From positions 1-64,000 of the forward strand of contig JAQWSU010000024.1 of assembly GCA_029243025.1 (NCBI GenBank): a stretch of 64,000 nucleotides of DNA, written 5' to 3'. Origin of the DNA: Pirellulaceae bacterium. Its GTDB lineage: Bacteria > Planctomycetota > Planctomycetia > Pirellulales > Pirellulaceae. Made by a program: the position numbers and the translations under genes. The notes beneath the pieces are model-generated. The model made no database searches. It worked only from the letters and a program-made list of their open reading frames with translations, and was not told the DNA's origin. This document shows, in pieces, positions 7,312 to 16,834 of the stretch. Position 1 is the first letter of the stretch; every line of letters starts with the position of its first letter.

Positions 7312-9879
7312 TTACTCGCGCCAAACCTCAATCTCCGTCGCGCCGCTGCGAGCTTTGCCTTTGTGAGTAAACACGATGCGTAGTTTACTGGTCGTGACCT
7401 TGGGAAATGAGATTGTGTTTGCCCTGCGACCCGCGGGAAGCTTCGGATCGGCGACTTGTTGCTTCGCCTCAACCCAAGCAGTTCTATTCCAAGTCTCCAC
7501 TCGCATCTGCGTCGGAGTTTGAACGCCGCCGCGGTCATCATAGATATGTATCACGGCCCGGCTTACTTCCTTTTTCTCTCCAAAGTCGATCGCCAACCAA
7601 TCCGACTTATGGGGCGATCCGTAGCTCGTCCAGCGATTGACGGGATTGGATTTGTGGATGATTTTTCCGTCGATTGCCGAGCTGGGAACGCCGCCGTAAA
7701 CGTCATGGTGCGAGCAAGTCGCTTTTGGAAATCCTTGGCCTGTGGAGTTAGCAGCAATGTTTCCCCGCGGCGGCGAAGGGGGCTGATAAGGGCGTTTGCC
7801 AGCTCCCCAGACTTCAAGCTCCGTCAGGCCACTTTGCGCGCCGTCCGCGTGATGCAGCACCACCCGTAGTTGTTGGATTTTCATTTCAGCGAAGGTAATC
7901 GTATTCACACGCCGACCAGCAGGGGTTTGAGGCGAACGAGTTTGCCCCGGCACGTCTGTCCAAGTTTTGCCGTTGTGATACTGCAGGTCAAACGACTTTG
8001 GCGGAACGATACCGTTGCCATCATCGAGCAAATTGACTTTAACGGTATCAATTGCTCGGGACATTCCCAGGTCGATCGACACCCAATCGGTCGAACTCTC
8101 AGAACCAAGTGCCGTCCAACGATTGACGGGCCGAATGTCGTACCGAGATTCACCATCACAAATCATGTTGAGCGAACTGCCTTTTCCAACGATAGAGGCA
8201 GTGAAGCGGGGGAAGTAGTCGCCATCGTTGTTGACTGCGTAGTTGAAACGAACCTCTTTGGGCATTGGCACTTCGAGTGCGGCCGGAAGAGTTACCGTTA
8301 GCTTGCTCAAAGTTGGCGACGCGGCGAGTTTCGTGCCGTTGACCAACAGATGCAATCCTGCACCACGTTCATACCGCTTTCCCGTCCGGTCCCAAAAGAT
8401 CGACAAGCGATGACCGCGATAGGGTACGTTGTCTAGCGCGAAGTAGTCCCATGTTGCCGGTGCCAACGGATCGATCGTCAATTGATCGCCGTCGGACGGT
8501 TTCAGCCCAACCAACCCGGTGATAACCAGATCGTTGAAATTCGAATGAAAATAGTGTTCGCTGCGATTGTGCATGTCGTGCCCATCCCACGAACCTGTCT
8601 CCGGGTGCAGCGCTTCGGCAATATAGGGCTTACCGTCTTTACGCTGGGAGACGGCAAAAATGTGAAGCAGCTTGAGGTAGTCGTCCCGCGTGACGTTCTG
8701 CTGCTCATAGTTGTGTAAGACATTGGCCATGGCTTTGAGTGTCTGGGTTGTGGCAAATGGCCACGATTGCCCGCTCCACCAACAACATCCCCGTTGCAAT
8801 AAGAACATCGGGTCGTTGCGTTCGGTCGTGGTCGGTCCAAAGGGAGCAAAGAAATAGTCGCGATCCATCAAGAACTTCCAAGCTTCTTCATAACCAGCGT
8901 CTGGCAAGTTGAACGCCCAAGGGACATAGCCATGAAGCTCTCGGCCATGAGCACTACCAGCATGTTTACCACTCTGATAGGTAAGCGTGTTCGCCTTAAC
9001 GACGTTGCCCTCTTTGTCGTTCTCGTCGCGAGACGACATGGGAAAGAAGAACTGACGCTTGGGATCCCAGAGTTGCGTTTGAATACGCTTTTTGAGTCCG
9101 GCAGCCTGCTGGCGATACTGGGCTGCTTGTTCTTTATTGCCGGCAAGGTCAGCGATGCGAGCGATCGCATTGGCATCGGCCCACATGTAGGAGTTGAAGG
9201 TCGGGCGATAGGCGCGATCGCCGCGCAAGATGTCTCTTGTTTGTCGACTGTTGATATTGAACTCCATGCCATCGTCGTGACCCGTTTGCCAAAACATTTT
9301 CATCTCCGGCACCCAGTGTCGCCGCTTCCACTCGTCGTCGTTGTTGATCAAGTCGGGCAACAGATCGACAATAAAGTCTTTGTTAGGATGCACTTGATGC
9401 GTTGCCCAAGCAGAGTCTGCCATCCACGATGAGTATTTGCGAGGTTGCGCCCCGGGCGTTCGAAACCAGTAACGTAAGTAGTCGCGCGCGTAATGGGGAT
9501 CGTTCAACCAGCGAATTTCATTGAACTGGTGACCCGCAGGACAAGCGATCGACCCGTAGGCACCTGACCAGAACGGACGATTGGCGAACTCCGTCAACGA
9601 ATAACCACTATTCGGCGAGCCGTAACAGAGGTGTCGAGTGACCAATTCCCAACGGTAGTAGTAGGTCGTGTTGATCTCCGCATCGGGAGAGTCGAAGAAG
9701 GGTATGTTTGCCTTGTACCAATCGAAATCGCGATTGCTCCAGAACGTCTGGGCATCGAGAAGTTCCTGTTTGTCGAGAACCTGCGCCGAGCTGACCGTTG
9801 CGAAGGAAAGCAACAGAAACAGCGGAACAAGAGAACGAAGGGTCAAGAGCCTTCGATGCGACTTCGTTGTGTAAAACAT
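7312..9879 (-). CDS. Secreted MGH1-type glycoside hydrolase with two C-terminal discoidin (F5/8 type C) domains
   Basis: Start chosen at ATG 9879, preceded by GGAG; MFYTTKSHRRLLTLRS and the hydrophobic stretch to SSAQ form a signal peptide. Residues about 30-500 form an (alpha/alpha)6-barrel glycosidase of the mannosylglycerate-hydrolase (MGH1/GH63-like) type: WFRTPGAQPRKYSSWMADSA, FWQTGHDDGMEFNINSRQ with acidic residues typical of the active site, MWADANAIARIADLAG, and GCCWWSGQSWPFATTQTLKA. Two discoidin-like domains follow, each with NRWTALGSE or NRWTSYGSP, then VSIDLG or LAIDFG, and ending in LEVWGAG or EIEVWRE; these usually bind carbohydrate. Substrate unknown, probably extracellular glycan. 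The gene converges on the PSD1/DUF1501 pair. Confidence 0.85.
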   Translation of the reverse strand: MFYTTKSHRRLLTLRSLVPLFLLLSFATVSSAQVLDKQELLDAQTFWSNRDFDWYKANIPFFDSPDAEINTTYYYRWELVTRHLCYGSPNSGYSLTEFANRPFWSGAYGSIACPAGHQFNEIRWLNDPHYARDYLRYWFRTPGAQPRKYSSWMADSAWATHQVHPNKDFIVDLLPDLINNDDEWKRRHWVPEMKMFWQTGHDDGMEFNINSRQTRDILRGDRAYRPTFNSYMWADANAIARIADLAGNKEQAAQYRQQAAGLKKRIQTQLWDPKRQFFFPMSSRDENDKEGNVVKANTLTYQSGKHAGSAHGRELHGYVPWAFNLPDAGYEEAWKFLMDRDYFFAPFGPTTTERNDPMFLLQRGCCWWSGQSWPFATTQTLKAMANVLHNYEQQNVTRDDYLKLLHIFAVSQRKDGKPYIAEALHPETGSWDGHDMHNRSEHYFHSNFNDLVITGLVGLKPSDGDQLTIDPLAPATWDYFALDNVPYRGHRLSIFWDRTGKRYERGAGLHLLVNGTKLAASPTLSKLTVTLPAALEVPMPKEVRFNYAVNNDGDYFPRFTASIVGKGSSLNMICDGESRYDIRPVNRWTALGSESSTDWVSIDLGMSRAIDTVKVNLLDDGNGIVPPKSFDLQYHNGKTWTDVPGQTRSPQTPAGRRVNTITFAEMKIQQLRVVLHHADGAQSGLTELEVWGAGKRPYQPPSPPRGNIAANSTGQGFPKATCSHHDVYGGVPSSAIDGKIIHKSNPVNRWTSYGSPHKSDWLAIDFGEKKEVSRAVIHIYDDRGGVQTPTQMRVETWNRTAWVEAKQQVADPKLPAGRRANTISFPKVTTSKLRIVFTHKGKARSGATEIEVWRE

Positions 9880-10330
9880 CGTGTTTAACTCCAAACAGAC
9901 TTATCGACCAGCCCTTTTGATCGACGTGTCGGTATCGGCGAGCTGTCGTTTCGCTCGCTCGATTTCAATCGTACGTATCATAGCGGACCAAATAGCCAAC
10001 AAGTCGACAATGTCGTTAGACGCTCACCTCTGTGAAATCGCATAGCCTGCCTGCACAATATCTCATAGCATGACAGATCTCATAGCATGACAGATCGTTT
10101 CCGCTAGGCTTTTTGGTTGTGTTCGCCGTGGCGTCTTGAACAGCTGAAGGTAGTTTTGCAGCAAGTCGAGCGAAAGTCGATGACCCGCGGAATGATGTGA
10201 ACACCCTCACGAACGATTCGCCTGAATAGCACCACGTAATTTACACCGCCGTAGTGAGATGTGAACCTGCTTGTCGCTCCGATATAAATACCGAGGATTC
10301 CAACATTATCTCCACTCCAAAGGGCACAAA
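9880..10330. other. Intergenic region between divergent genes
   Basis: No supported gene. It should hold the promoters of the minus-strand glycosidase and the plus-strand DinB-like gene. A two-copy 17-bp tandem repeat lies at 10060-10093. Confidence 0.5.
10060..10093. repeat. Perfect 17-bp tandem duplication
   Basis: ATCTCATAGCATGACAG occurs at 10060-10076 and again immediately at 10077-10093 with no mismatch. It lies in the divergent intergenic region and looks like a recent slippage duplication. Confidence 0.9.
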
Positions 10331-10792
10331 ATGACTGATGCCATCAGCGAAAAAATATTGGCCACAATCGATGAATGGCGACCGAAGCTCCTTGCCCTCA
10401 GCGTAGACACCGTTCGTTACAAGCCAAGACCCGACCGTTGGTCGATTGCCGAAGTCATCGGGCATCTCGTCGATTCAGCCTCCAACAACCATCAACGATT
10501 CGTGCGGGCTCAGGAATGTGATTCACTCAAGTTTCCGAAATACGACCAGAATGCTTGGGTGTCCGTTGGCAAGTACAATCAATCCGACTGGCCGTCACTT
10601 GTCAATTTGTGGCACTCGTACAAGCAACACCTTGCCCAACTCATACGTAACGTCCCGATCTCGCAACTCGATACTCCGTGTACGGTCGTGCCTTACGAAA
10701 CGTGCACGCTGCAATTCCTGCTCGAGGACTACTTCGTGCACTTGCAGCATCATTTGGACATTTTAAGCGACAGGATTGTCGGTGAGCAGTAA
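10331..10792 (+). CDS. DinB/YfiT-like putative metal-binding four-helix protein
   Basis: Start placed at ATG 10331 (MTDAISEKILATIDEW) because the upstream extension lacks family similarity. The protein has the DinB_2 pattern: an N-terminal helix, then RPDRWSIAEVIGHLVDSASNNHQRF with the first metal-binding His in IGHL, and C-terminal FLLEDYFVHLQHHLDIL with the paired His residues of the third helix. The DinB superfamily includes thiol transferases for bacillithiol or mycothiol and many uncharacterised members; the ligand set suggests a bound divalent metal. Cytoplasmic, 153 aa, normal length. No operon partner is evident. Confidence 0.85.
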   Translation: MTDAISEKILATIDEWRPKLLALSVDTVRYKPRPDRWSIAEVIGHLVDSASNNHQRFVRAQECDSLKFPKYDQNAWVSVGKYNQSDWPSLVNLWHSYKQHLAQLIRNVPISQLDTPCTVVPYETCTLQFLLEDYFVHLQHHLDILSDRIVGEQ

Positions 10793-10830
10793 CGCGAAAT
10801 TCAAACGCCGCCGGTTTTCGCCTTTGAGCC

Positions 10831-11097
10831 TCAACCTACCTCGTCCGATCTCTCAGCGAGCCGGGCTACCTTCAGAGTTCCGCCAAATAAAAACACACCG
10901 CTGCTGCCGCAGGCTTGGCTTTCACCGCCGGAATCGACGGTACGCCTCTGACGGCCGCTGCGGCGCCGAAGGGCGACAACGCGTTTTCTTTCTGGATTCG
11001 GTTCTTCCTTTTCGGATACACGTGCCTGAGCAAGGGCGCTCGAGTAGCCAAACCCTCCGGCTGCGAGTCCCAGACATGCGCCGGCCACGCCTTTCAT
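10831..11097 (-). CDS. Small hypothetical protein downstream of sulfatase, doubtful
   Basis: Begins MKGVAGACLGLAAGGFGYSSALAQ, which could be a signal peptide, followed by a basic, Arg-rich, low-complexity tail without known motifs. It follows the sulfatase gene by 26 bp on the same strand, so it could be the last gene of that operon. Codon use and composition are unconvincing, and it may be a truncated or spurious ORF. The surrounding 330 bp (10793-11123) show nothing else. Confidence 0.3.
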   Translation of the reverse strand: MKGVAGACLGLAAGGFGYSSALAQARVSEKEEPNPERKRVVALRRRSGRQRRTVDSGGESQACGSSGVFLFGGTLKVARLAERSDEVG

Positions 11098-11123
11098 GAG
11101 ATTTTCTTGTTGGTCGATGCGAC

Positions 11124-12587
11124 CTAACGAATGGATTTCGGCGGTACATAGGTAACGCCGGAGGGTTCATGATGAGTGGGGATCTCTTTACACATCTTCT
11201 TTTTGATCGCCGTGTATTCAGGATTGCCCGCCAGATTGCTCCATTCCCACTCGTCCTTCGTGTGGTCGTACAACTCTTCGGAACCATCTTCGTAAACGAT
11301 ATACCGATAGCGTTCTGATCGAACGCCATAGTTCTTGTAGCCAAACGTGGTGACCGTCGCGTGATTCCAGGGGGCCTCAGGATCTGTCATTAATACTGAG
11401 AGGTCGTTTCCTTCGAGTTGATTTTCAGGGGGTACACAGTCGGTTAAGGATGCGAGTGTCGGATAGATGTCCAGCAAGTTCACCGGCCGGGCACAGGTCG
11501 ATCCAGGCCGAGTCACTCCCGGGACGACCCACAAGAGATTCACTCGAGTGGCTCGCTCCCAGAGGGAGTATTTTCCCCAGCGCCCCTTTTCGCCATGATG
11601 GAAGCCGTGGTCACTCCACAAAACAATGATGGTGTTATCGGCATACTTCGATTTTTCGAGTGCCTCAACAATCTGGCCGACGAGTTCATCAACCATCGCG
11701 GTGCACGCGAGATACGCCTGGATGGCGGGTTTCCATTGGCCAGTTTTCCGGATTCGATCCAGCCAAGGATTGTGTGCCATCTTGGCGTGGGCAGCGGGAA
11801 CATCATCCAAATCGTTTTCAAGGTAACCTTCCGGCAGTTTGATGTCCTTCAGCGGGAATCGATCAAAGTATTTCTGAGGAGCATAGTTGGGCAGATGCGG
11901 TTGGAAGATACCGGCTCCGAGAAAGAAGGGCTCCTGCAACTCTCCGGTTAGCAATTGTTCTGCCGCCCAATTCGCAGTTTTGCCATCGGGATGGTCATCG
12001 ACGGTTACATCAGGACGGCAGGGCCCCCAGTCGACCCTTCGCGCCCAGCCGCTCATCGGAAGCTTGGAGGAGAACTTGAGCCCCTCCCAGGAAGGAAGGT
12101 CTTGCGTTTTGCTTGGGTAATACTCATCAAAGCCTCGCCCCTTGACCTCGTTGTTAAAGTGGTAACCGTGAAAGAGTTTTCCAGCACCGCAAACGAAGTA
12201 CTCGTTTCGCTGAAAGAACTCAGGCAGAAGAACCGAGTTATTCAAAATTGGGTTATGAATCAGCGAACTTTTGTTGATGTAATTACCTGACGTCGATGGC
12301 CTGATCCCGCTCATGATCGCCGACCTCGAAGGACCGCAAGCGGGGGCAGCGCAATGTGCGTTCGTGAAGACAATCCCTTTGGAAGCCAATTGATCCATGT
12401 GAGGGGTGTGGGCCTGGGGATTGCCCTGCAAGCTCCCAGTCCAGTCGTTGAGATCATCGATGGCAATAAACAGAACGTTGGGTTTACCGTCCTTGCGGCC
12501 AATGTCTTGAGCGTTGATGCTTTTTCCTGCCGTGAATAGTGTCAGCACGAGCAGAGCGAGAATCGATATTTGCCGCGTTGTTGTCAT
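11124..12587 (-). CDS. Secreted sulfatase, iduronate-2-sulfatase-like (S1 family)
   Basis: ATG 12587 is preceded by GGGAG, and MTTTRQISILALLVLTLFTAG gives a signal peptide. The N-terminal metal motif is NVLFIAIDDLNDW. The sulfatase signature CGPSRSAIMSG provides the Cys that is converted to formylglycine (C-x-P-S-R). Further family landmarks are CGAGKLFHGYH, IVLWSDHGFHHGEKGRWGKYSLWE (metal-binding DH and active-site Lys/His) and a C-terminal DHTKDEWEWSNLAGNPEY. At 487 aa it is full length. It would remove sulfate from glycans outside the cytoplasm. It lies 11 bp after the DMFase-like gene on the same strand, so they are probably co-transcribed. Confidence 0.93.
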   Translation of the reverse strand: MTTTRQISILALLVLTLFTAGKSINAQDIGRKDGKPNVLFIAIDDLNDWTGSLQGNPQAHTPHMDQLASKGIVFTNAHCAAPACGPSRSAIMSGIRPSTSGNYINKSSLIHNPILNNSVLLPEFFQRNEYFVCGAGKLFHGYHFNNEVKGRGFDEYYPSKTQDLPSWEGLKFSSKLPMSGWARRVDWGPCRPDVTVDDHPDGKTANWAAEQLLTGELQEPFFLGAGIFQPHLPNYAPQKYFDRFPLKDIKLPEGYLENDLDDVPAAHAKMAHNPWLDRIRKTGQWKPAIQAYLACTAMVDELVGQIVEALEKSKYADNTIIVLWSDHGFHHGEKGRWGKYSLWERATRVNLLWVVPGVTRPGSTCARPVNLLDIYPTLASLTDCVPPENQLEGNDLSVLMTDPEAPWNHATVTTFGYKNYGVRSERYRYIVYEDGSEELYDHTKDEWEWSNLAGNPEYTAIKKKMCKEIPTHHEPSGVTYVPPKSIR

Positions 12588-12598
12588 CTGTGTGCTCC

Positions 12599-14203
12599 CT
12601 AGCCAACGATTCTCTGGAATAAATTGTGAGTGATCTGCTGGACGCGTTCATCGGGTCCCTGTTGGGCGACTCCATGGCGTCGGGGGTTCATGTGCCCCGG
12701 CGGGCTGGATATTCCATTGGCCCACCAAATCGTGGCGGCATTGAAGACGACATTATTTTTAGGACCGTCATAGAGTGTGGCGGTGTAGTGCCCCACTTTT
12801 TTTCCGTTGGTCAAGGCGTCCCCTTCAGCAACAACGTTTATTCCTGGCAGATCCATCCTCGGGGCGCCGTGCCATTCCCAGCCAAGTAGTCCTTTGATGG
12901 AATCTCCCTTCTTCATTCCGGTTCCTGCGAACAGCCAGTGGTCCGGCATTGCACAGGTCCAATCACCTGCGCCGATGCCACGACCGCTCCCTTCCCGATC
13001 CAGTCTTCCGCCCATCAAGAGGGCACCATCCGGTCCCATGTTGGGTTCGAAGGTCTTGTCGTTGAGCGCCTTATTGAGCAGCCTTTGTTTGGCAGCTTCA
13101 GAGATATTCTCCGGCATCGGCATGAACCAGCCTTCACGTCGAATGTTGCGATTCGGCGCTCCATTGCTTGAAGGCAACATCGGTACAACACACAGGACGG
13201 AATTGCCGCCGAAGAACGCGAGGCTGACACCTGCGTCGCGTGCCTTGATGGCGTTGTCATACATTTCCAGGCTCCAGTATTCGTCGTGCCCAACTGAGAT
13301 AAAGCCCTTGGCGCGGAGTAGACCTTTGGGGTCGGTGTGCGTGTCGACGTTGGAGATGTAGGAGACGTCGTATCCGTGCTTCTCCATCCAATACGCCAGA
13401 GGAAACTCCCACGGTAGATACTCGCCGCTGCCGCCTGACTTCTTCAGTCTGTTGACTGGATGCGTGAAGAGACCATAGGGACGATCAAAGCTTACCGTCC
13501 CACTAGGTACACCAATGCTCGTCCAGTCCTCGTGCTCAGTGTAGATCGAATAGTCCATTGGCCAGCGGTTGTAAGCCGACCAGGTGAGATCGCTGCATTG
13601 AAACAGAAAGTCGCACGGACGGTCGTCTCGCACGATGAAGATTACGTAGCTCTGGATGCCACTTCGAGCGGCGGTCATCTTGCCAAGATAGACGCCACTG
13701 GGCCAACTCTCAGGAATCTCCAACTCAAGTGTTGGTTCCCACTGGCATTCGCGAACGTAGTTCTCGCCGACTGAGGGATCCGGTTGCGTGTACGCCTTGA
13801 GTGATTCGAACGTCTTCATCAGCCGAGCGCCCGAGCCGTCGTAGTAGCCTGTTCGGAAAATCTCGAGCTTAAAGTTGGATTCGGGATTCGCGCTGACCAT
13901 GATCTTTAAGGTCTCGCCAGCTCGCATGCTGTTCGCGCTGCAGTAGCCTTCGATCTCCAGGCAACGTCCATTCCTAAGGTGCTTGTTGATCTTTCCAGGC
14001 ACGTTGCGCGTCTTGGTCAGCATCCAGTCACGCGTTCCCGCTGCAGCGTTCTCTCGCTTGATCGCATCTCGCCCTGCCGTATGATTTTCCGCAGAGTGCA
14101 CCAAGCGATGGGCTCCTGTCGCAGCAATCAGACCTGTCGCCGCAGCCCCTTTGATCGCTTCACGGCGGCCAAATGTGCCTTTCAATTTTTTTTTATCGCT
14201 CAT
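12599..14203 (-). CDS. N,N-dimethylformamidase beta-subunit-like protein with Tat signal
   Basis: Start chosen at ATG 14203 (MSDKKKLKGTFGRREAIKGA) because GAGGAAGAAC lies just upstream and a twin-arginine signal follows (RREAIKGAAATGLIAATGA). The body matches the large-subunit C-terminal domain of N,N-dimethylformamidase: KLEIFRTGYYDGSGARL, SYVIFIVRDDRPCDFLFQCS, YNRWPMDYSIY, GHDEYWSLEMYDNA, FFGGNSVLCVVPMLPSS, and MGGRLDREGSGRGIGAGDWT. In known DMFases this subunit carries a non-haem iron site. Planctomycetes have many exported homologues beside sulfatases whose substrates are unknown. A close paralogue lies at 62230-63864. It is part of the minus-strand sulfatase block. Confidence 0.88.
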   Translation of the reverse strand: MSDKKKLKGTFGRREAIKGAAATGLIAATGAHRLVHSAENHTAGRDAIKRENAAAGTRDWMLTKTRNVPGKINKHLRNGRCLEIEGYCSANSMRAGETLKIMVSANPESNFKLEIFRTGYYDGSGARLMKTFESLKAYTQPDPSVGENYVRECQWEPTLELEIPESWPSGVYLGKMTAARSGIQSYVIFIVRDDRPCDFLFQCSDLTWSAYNRWPMDYSIYTEHEDWTSIGVPSGTVSFDRPYGLFTHPVNRLKKSGGSGEYLPWEFPLAYWMEKHGYDVSYISNVDTHTDPKGLLRAKGFISVGHDEYWSLEMYDNAIKARDAGVSLAFFGGNSVLCVVPMLPSSNGAPNRNIRREGWFMPMPENISEAAKQRLLNKALNDKTFEPNMGPDGALLMGGRLDREGSGRGIGAGDWTCAMPDHWLFAGTGMKKGDSIKGLLGWEWHGAPRMDLPGINVVAEGDALTNGKKVGHYTATLYDGPKNNVVFNAATIWWANGISSPPGHMNPRRHGVAQQGPDERVQQITHNLFQRIVG

Positions 14204-14399
14204 GTTCTTCCTCGAAATAGTGCTTGTCTTTGTGCGAATGCTGCTGCACATTCAACCATGTTTCGCTTGCGGTAAGTCTCGCGATCGAAGCTGGGAGTCT
14301 GGATGGGAGAATAGTCCGAAGTGCTAACGTGCGTATTAAGGTCATGAGCCCAGGGCCAACAGGCTCAGAAGAAAGAGAGGGGAAGGCGATTCCATCGGA

Positions 14400-16160
14400 C
14401 TATTGATCCGAGTTTTTCTGACTCTTTGATTTGGCTTCTTTGCGAGCTTTTCTACGTGCTTCGCGTTTTGCTTTTCTTTTCACTTTGTCGTCCGGAATGG
14501 GTTCATCGGTAACTCCCAGATTTCTCTTCAAAGCTCTTGGCACCGTTACCGTTTTGCCCTTGATTTCAAGTTGTTTGACGATTTCAATCTGTTTGCCGAT
14601 CTGGCCCGGTTCAGCGGCGTTCCCTCCGGGAATGAATTCTCCAAAAGGACGACCAATGACTTCGAGGTCCTGCTGCATGCGATAGCGCATCTCTTTAAGG
14701 CGCGTGGCTTGAGCTTTTTGATAAGCCAGGTTCTTCATTTCTTTCGGATCCCTCTTCAGGTGGTAGAGTTGATCTTCGTCAAAGAAACCGGGGCGATCTG
14801 CTCCTCGCACTCCGATGCCCAAACGTCCAATGTAGGACATGGCTCTCGGTAAGTTACGCGGCGCGGATTTCTTAATGGTAGCGATCTGATCTTCGGTGTA
14901 GCGAACGGCAATGTAGGACCAATCTTTCGTGACCGTTGCCCGGGCAGCTCCCATTTCGAGATAAAGATGATTCCGCCAATCTCTGGCTTTTCCGTTTTTG
15001 AGAAGAGGGGTCAAACTTTGTCCATCGATCCGGTAAGATTCCGGTTTTGCCGCTTTACCCAGTTCGAAGAAGGTGGGTACGAGGTCAATATTCTGCACGA
15101 GTTCTTCACAGACCTGCCCTGCAGGGATTCCTTTTGGCCAACGCATGATCATGGGAACTTGACAGCTACCGCGTGAAAAGACGGAAGCTTTGCCATCGCG
15201 ACCGTGATCTGGCGCAAAAATCACCAGCGTATTGTCATCGATTCCGAGTTCCTTGAGCTTTCGGAAAATCGCCCCGAGTGAATCGTCGATCCAGGCTTCA
15301 CCAGCCACATGGCTATCGGGGTCGAAACCTTTTTCAGTGATGGTTTTGAGAAGCTCGGCGCGCGGTGTCATGACCTCTGGAAGACTTTCAACTTCCCCCT
15401 CTCCGGTGATGAGCGGGTGATCCATGGATTTTCGCCAGGACCGATCCGGCCCGTGCAGTAGGGTGCTGCAAAGATGAAGGTAAAATGGGCCGTCCTTGTT
15501 CTCTTCAATGAATTCCAGAGCTGCCACCGTCGTCCACTCTGGGTTGTGCATGGAATAGGGCGAAGGCGTATTTTCCGGGTAGACGTTCTTCGCCCAGGAA
15601 AAGCCCAGCGTTTTGAGGTAACGACGCATCCAGCGTTCATTGTGTTTGAACTGAGCCGATGTCTCAGGCCCAGGACTCGCGTGTTTGGGAATGTTGATCC
15701 ATCGGTCTTTGCCTTGATAAAACTCCGGAAGATCCAATTTGGAAGTGAGGTGGAATTTCCCAACAAATCCGGTGGTGTAACCGGCTTCACGGAGAATATT
15801 TCCGACGTTCATCCTGTCGCGCTCCAGAGCGACATTGAAATTGGGAAGCCCCTGATTCTCTTTGCCGCCAACCGCTTCGGTGTAAAGTTTGCTATGCGAG
15901 TTGCCAGCGAACCGACCCGTCAGAAAGCTGTATCGAGAAGGAGTACAAACCGAGCTGCTGACGTAAGCGCGAGTGAACTTCATTCCTTCCTCCACCATGC
16001 GATCGAGATTCGGAGTGTAGGTATCGCCCCCAAACGCGGCGATGCTCGATGCGTTCTGATCGTCGATCAGAAACATGATGATGTTCGGTCGCTCTGCGCG
16101 AGCGGCGGTTGCGACCACAGCCCAGCAGCAGAAGATCGAAAATGAGAGGAAGGTTTTCAT
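14400..16160 (-). CDS. Secreted sulfatase with a Lys/Arg-rich C-terminal tail
   Basis: Start taken as ATG 16160 since MKTFLSFSIFCCWAVVATAARA forms the signal peptide. Sulfatase landmarks: NIIMFLIDDQNASS; VCTPSRYSFLTGRF, the formylglycine signature (C-T-P-S-R); GFVGKFHL; and LVIFAPDHGRDG. After the sulfatase fold the protein ends in a strongly basic, Ala/Lys/Arg-rich tail of about 30 residues (KVKRKAKREARRKARKEAKS...), which is not part of the catalytic fold. The neighbouring decayed sulfatase has a similar tail. The tail might hold the enzyme on acidic or sulfated polymer or the cell surface (inference). About 200 bp separate it from the DMFase-like gene. Confidence 0.92.
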   Translation of the reverse strand: MKTFLSFSIFCCWAVVATAARAERPNIIMFLIDDQNASSIAAFGGDTYTPNLDRMVEEGMKFTRAYVSSSVCTPSRYSFLTGRFAGNSHSKLYTEAVGGKENQGLPNFNVALERDRMNVGNILREAGYTTGFVGKFHLTSKLDLPEFYQGKDRWINIPKHASPGPETSAQFKHNERWMRRYLKTLGFSWAKNVYPENTPSPYSMHNPEWTTVAALEFIEENKDGPFYLHLCSTLLHGPDRSWRKSMDHPLITGEGEVESLPEVMTPRAELLKTITEKGFDPDSHVAGEAWIDDSLGAIFRKLKELGIDDNTLVIFAPDHGRDGKASVFSRGSCQVPMIMRWPKGIPAGQVCEELVQNIDLVPTFFELGKAAKPESYRIDGQSLTPLLKNGKARDWRNHLYLEMGAARATVTKDWSYIAVRYTEDQIATIKKSAPRNLPRAMSYIGRLGIGVRGADRPGFFDEDQLYHLKRDPKEMKNLAYQKAQATRLKEMRYRMQQDLEVIGRPFGEFIPGGNAAEPGQIGKQIEIVKQLEIKGKTVTVPRALKRNLGVTDEPIPDDKVKRKAKREARRKARKEAKSKSQKNSDQ

Positions 16161-16215
16161 TCTGTGACTTTTGGGCAATATCATGTGGGGTTGATCTGGC
16201 TCTCTAAAGGGCGAA

Positions 16216-16740
16216 TTAGTCCGATGATTCAGGAGTTTGGCGAATTCGCTTTGCTTCGCGTGCTTTGATCCGTGCGGCTTTTTTTGCCCACGCTGCTTTC
16301 TTTTCTTCTTTCGACATCTTTCTGGCTGGCGAACAGGAATCAGAATACCAGCTTTTTACCTGCTTGCTTACTGGGTCCGCCATTTCGTCGAGCCATGCGT
16401 TGTATTTGTCCGTGAGTTTGCAAACCGCTTTCGGGTGTTGAGCAGCGAGGTCTCTGGTTTCGCTTAGATTTTTTTCGAGATCGAAGAGTTCAATGAGATT
16501 TTTTCTCTGCGACCATTTTCCAGTTCCCGGAACGAATGGCTCACTTTCCTTTGGCACCCGCAGAACTCCTCTGTAACACGTCGTGAAGTTTGTTGGTTTC
16601 GCCTTTGAAGGCGAGTAAAATGATGTTACCGTCCAGAGGTTTGTTTTTTGGCATGGCAAATCGGGCATCAAGATCTCGGATGCTTTGGGTAAGATGAAAT
16701 TCACGGCTACCCATTGGGATAAATGCGGCATGGAAATGGC
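16216..16740 (-). pseudogene. Decayed sulfatase, C-terminal quarter
   Basis: The C-terminal part reads LFDLEKNLSETRDLAAQHPK followed by AVCKLTDKYNAWLDEMADPV, the usual end of arylsulfatases. Upstream the reading frame changes: KPLDGNIILLAFKGETNKLH and DVL can be read in another frame around 16600-16660, the standard sulfatase LDG-N-LP-L-G pattern. The catalytic two-thirds are missing, so this is a relic. It ends in a Lys/Ala/Arg-rich tail (KMSKEEKKAAWAKKAARIKA...) resembling that of the intact sulfatase just downstream on the same strand. Confidence 0.75.
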
Positions 16741-16834
16741 CGAAGATCGGTTTACTGTTCAGATACCGGCGAGGGACGTGCTCATTCTGGAATTTGAATC
16801 ATGAGTAAAAAGCTTTGTTTAGACTTGGATCATA

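Noticed and set aside
15474-16145. 223-aa plus-strand ORF
   Set aside because: Antisense shadow of the sulfatase at 14400-16160.
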